Positions 62,802 through 64,000 of a DNA stretch of 64,000 bases are shown piece by piece; within the stretch, counting starts at the first letter, position 1; each line of letters begins with the position of its first letter. This DNA comes from Leisingera sp. M658 (lineage in GTDB: Bacteria > Pseudomonadota > Alphaproteobacteria > Rhodobacterales > Rhodobacteraceae). The stretch covers positions 1,566,501 through 1,630,500 of the forward strand of contig NZ_CP083546.1 in assembly GCF_025144145.1 (NCBI RefSeq), read 5' to 3'. The notes under the pieces were generated by a model that worked only from the letters and a program-made list of their open reading frames with translations, was not told where the DNA came from and ran no database searches. The position numbers were made by a program, and so were the translations under genes.

Positions 62802-64000
62802 ATGGCCCAGGCTATGAAAATCGCGATCGTGGACGACGAACAGGATATGCGGCAGTCGATCAGCCAGTGGCTGGCATTGTCGGGTTACGACACCGAGACC
62901 TTTTCCAGTGCAGAAGAAGCGCTGAAGGTGCTGGGCCCGGATTACCCCGGCATCGTGATCTCCGACATCAAGATGCCCGGCATGGACGGGATGCAGTTCC
63001 TGAAAAAGCTGATGGGCAGCGATTCTGCACTGCCGGTGATCATGATCACCGGCCACGGCGATGTGCCGATGGCGGTGGAGGCGATGCGCGTGGGCGCCTT
63101 CGACTTCCTGGAAAAACCGTTCAATCCGGACCGGATGTCGGAACTGGCCAAGCGCGCCACTGGTGCGCGCCGCCTGACGCTGGACAACCGGGTGCTGCGG
63201 CGTGAATTGTCGGATGGCGGCCAGATCATGAAGAAACTGATCGGCCAAAGCCCGGTTATGGAACGCCTGCGCGAAGATATCCTCGACCTGGGGCAGGCGG
63301 ACGGCCATGTGCTGATCGACGGCGAGACCGGCACCGGCAAAACCCTGGTGGCGCATGCGCTGCACGCGGTTGGCAGCCGTGCGGGCAAGAAATTCGTGCT
63401 GATCTCCTGTGCTGCCTTGGAAGAGGAAGCACTTGCCAAACGCCTGTTCGGGCCGATGCAACCCGAAGACAGCATGCTTCCGGCAGTCGAGGAAGCCCGT
63501 GGCGGCACCCTGGTGCTGGAAGATATCGACGCGCTGTCTGAGACGTTGCAGGCCAAGCTGCTGAGTGTGATCAACGAGCAGGGCACCCCGGCAGAAACCC
63601 GGATTATCGCCATTTCCAACCTGCAGGAAGCGGGCAAGACCTGCGAAGACGCGCTGCGCCCGGATCTGTTCTACCGCCTGGCAGCATTGCGCATCACCGT
63701 GCCGCCGCTGCGCCAGCGCGGCGAAGATATCCTGACGCTGTTCACCCGCCTGTCCGAGCAATTCTCGGAAGAATACGGGTGCGAGGCGCCGCAGGTCAGC
63801 GCGCAGGAGGCGGCACAGCTGCTGCAGGCACCCTGGCCGGGCAACGTGCGCCAGCTGATCAACATTGCGGAACGCGCGGTCCTGCAGTCGCGCCGTGGCT
63901 CGGGCACCATTGCCTCGCTCTTGATGTCCGATCACGAGGAAATGCAGCCGGTGATGACCACCGAAGGCAAGCCGCTGAAGGAATATGTGGAAGCCTTTGA
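62802..64000 (+). CDS. dctD: DctD-type response regulator, partial at window end, GAFTGA loop absent
   Basis: The first 399 codons of an NtrC-family regulator; the 3' end lies beyond the window. Receiver domain: Asp55 in IVISDIKMPG and lysine in FLEKPFNP. AAA+ domain: Walker A GETGTGKT (residues 174-181), sensor and R-finger parts ALRPDLFYRLAALRITVPPL, and PWPGNVRQLIN. Where sigma54 activators have LFG..KGAFTGA, this one has LFGPMQPEDSMLPAVEEA, so the sigma54-contacting loop is missing. It therefore probably does not act through sigma54, as known for the Rhodobacter NtrC. Start ATG 62802; ATG 62814 is also possible. Confidence 0.9.
   Translation, partial: MAQAMKIAIVDDEQDMRQSISQWLALSGYDTETFSSAEEALKVLGPDYPGIVISDIKMPGMDGMQFLKKLMGSDSALPVIMITGHGDVPMAVEAMRVGAFDFLEKPFNPDRMSELAKRATGARRLTLDNRVLRRELSDGGQIMKKLIGQSPVMERLREDILDLGQADGHVLIDGETGTGKTLVAHALHAVGSRAGKKFVLISCAALEEEALAKRLFGPMQPEDSMLPAVEEARGGTLVLEDIDALSETLQAKLLSVINEQGTPAETRIIAISNLQEAGKTCEDALRPDLFYRLAALRITVPPLRQRGEDILTLFTRLSEQFSEEYGCEAPQVSAQEAAQLLQAPWPGNVRQLINIAERAVLQSRRGSGTIASLLMSDHEEMQPVMTTEGKPLKEYVEAF

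Overview
The window looks like chromosome from a marine alphaproteobacterium of the Roseobacter group (Rhodobacteraceae), close to Leisingera, Phaeobacter or Ruegeria. The grounds are the high-GC sequence, an ATP synthase zeta-subunit homologue, a gene-transfer-agent type spike pair, an OCD/lyase locus, a DctB/DctD pair, a split cobalamin-dependent methionine synthase set, and a surA-pdxA-rsmA run behind lptFG/lptD. No rRNA, CRISPR array, intact transposase or replication origin was seen. Three tRNA genes are present.

Layout. 0.1-1.5 kb: acetyltransferase and nucleoside hydrolase (minus). 1.75-2.3 kb: a stand-alone lysine-rich protein that reads like a eukaryotic RGS domain. 2.4-6.9 kb: mazG (minus), then an M20 amidohydrolase, two overlapping ureohydrolases (agmatinase family) and a DUF1499 protein. 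6.9-8.3 kb: a palindrome-rich gap, an orphan Imm11-like immunity gene and a small secreted protein. 8.3-11.2 kb: prfA, prmC and a DUF4167 protein, closed by a strong terminator. 11.5-19 kb: the minus-strand outer-membrane biogenesis run lptF-lptG-lptD-surA-pdxA-rsmA. 19-26.9 kb: pepA, holC, a CHAP-domain lipoprotein, a retropepsin-like protease, marC, an ABC-F ATPase, ndk and small membrane proteins.

27-39.5 kb is the most accessory-looking part. It holds a cytochrome P450 and a signalling set: a LuxR-type regulator, a periplasmic molybdopterin-fold protein without cysteine, and a hybrid kinase. It also holds a 986-residue type I secreted calcium-binding protein with a carbohydrate-binding-like module nested in an SdrD B-like domain, a lyase of the histidase fold that lacks the MIO-forming Ala-Ser-Gly, its ornithine-cyclodeaminase-like partner and a divergent LysR gene. 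39.7-40.5 kb: two identical tRNA-Asn genes in inverted orientation flank a decayed Vsr endonuclease gene. 40.5-47.9 kb: a metallo-beta-lactamase-fold hydrolase, an orphan EnvZ-like kinase, the spike pair, a lysine-rich coiled-coil protein with hydrophobic hairpins, a CAU-anticodon tRNA, and a LysR gene divergent from a Tat-exported metallo-hydrolase.

48-64 kb is mainly core metabolism: purM-purN, rnd, sufE, then a one-carbon group (DUF1638 protein, corrinoid protein, homocysteine methyltransferase). This group surrounds a radical SAM gene that carries a LexA-type box, and an acylphosphatase gene. It continues with a short MprF-like protein, the ATP synthase zeta subunit, purC-purS-purQ, and dctB-dctD. 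The DctD is cut by the window end and lacks the sigma54-contacting GAFTGA loop.

How they work together: four genes (purM, purN in one run; purC, purS, purQ in another) supply IMP synthesis. The Lpt/SurA run builds the outer membrane. The corrinoid set probably supplies methionine. The candidates for undescribed biology are the RGS-like protein, the MIO-less lyase locus, the nested-domain RTX protein, the lysine-rich hairpin protein and the SOS-type control of the radical SAM gene.
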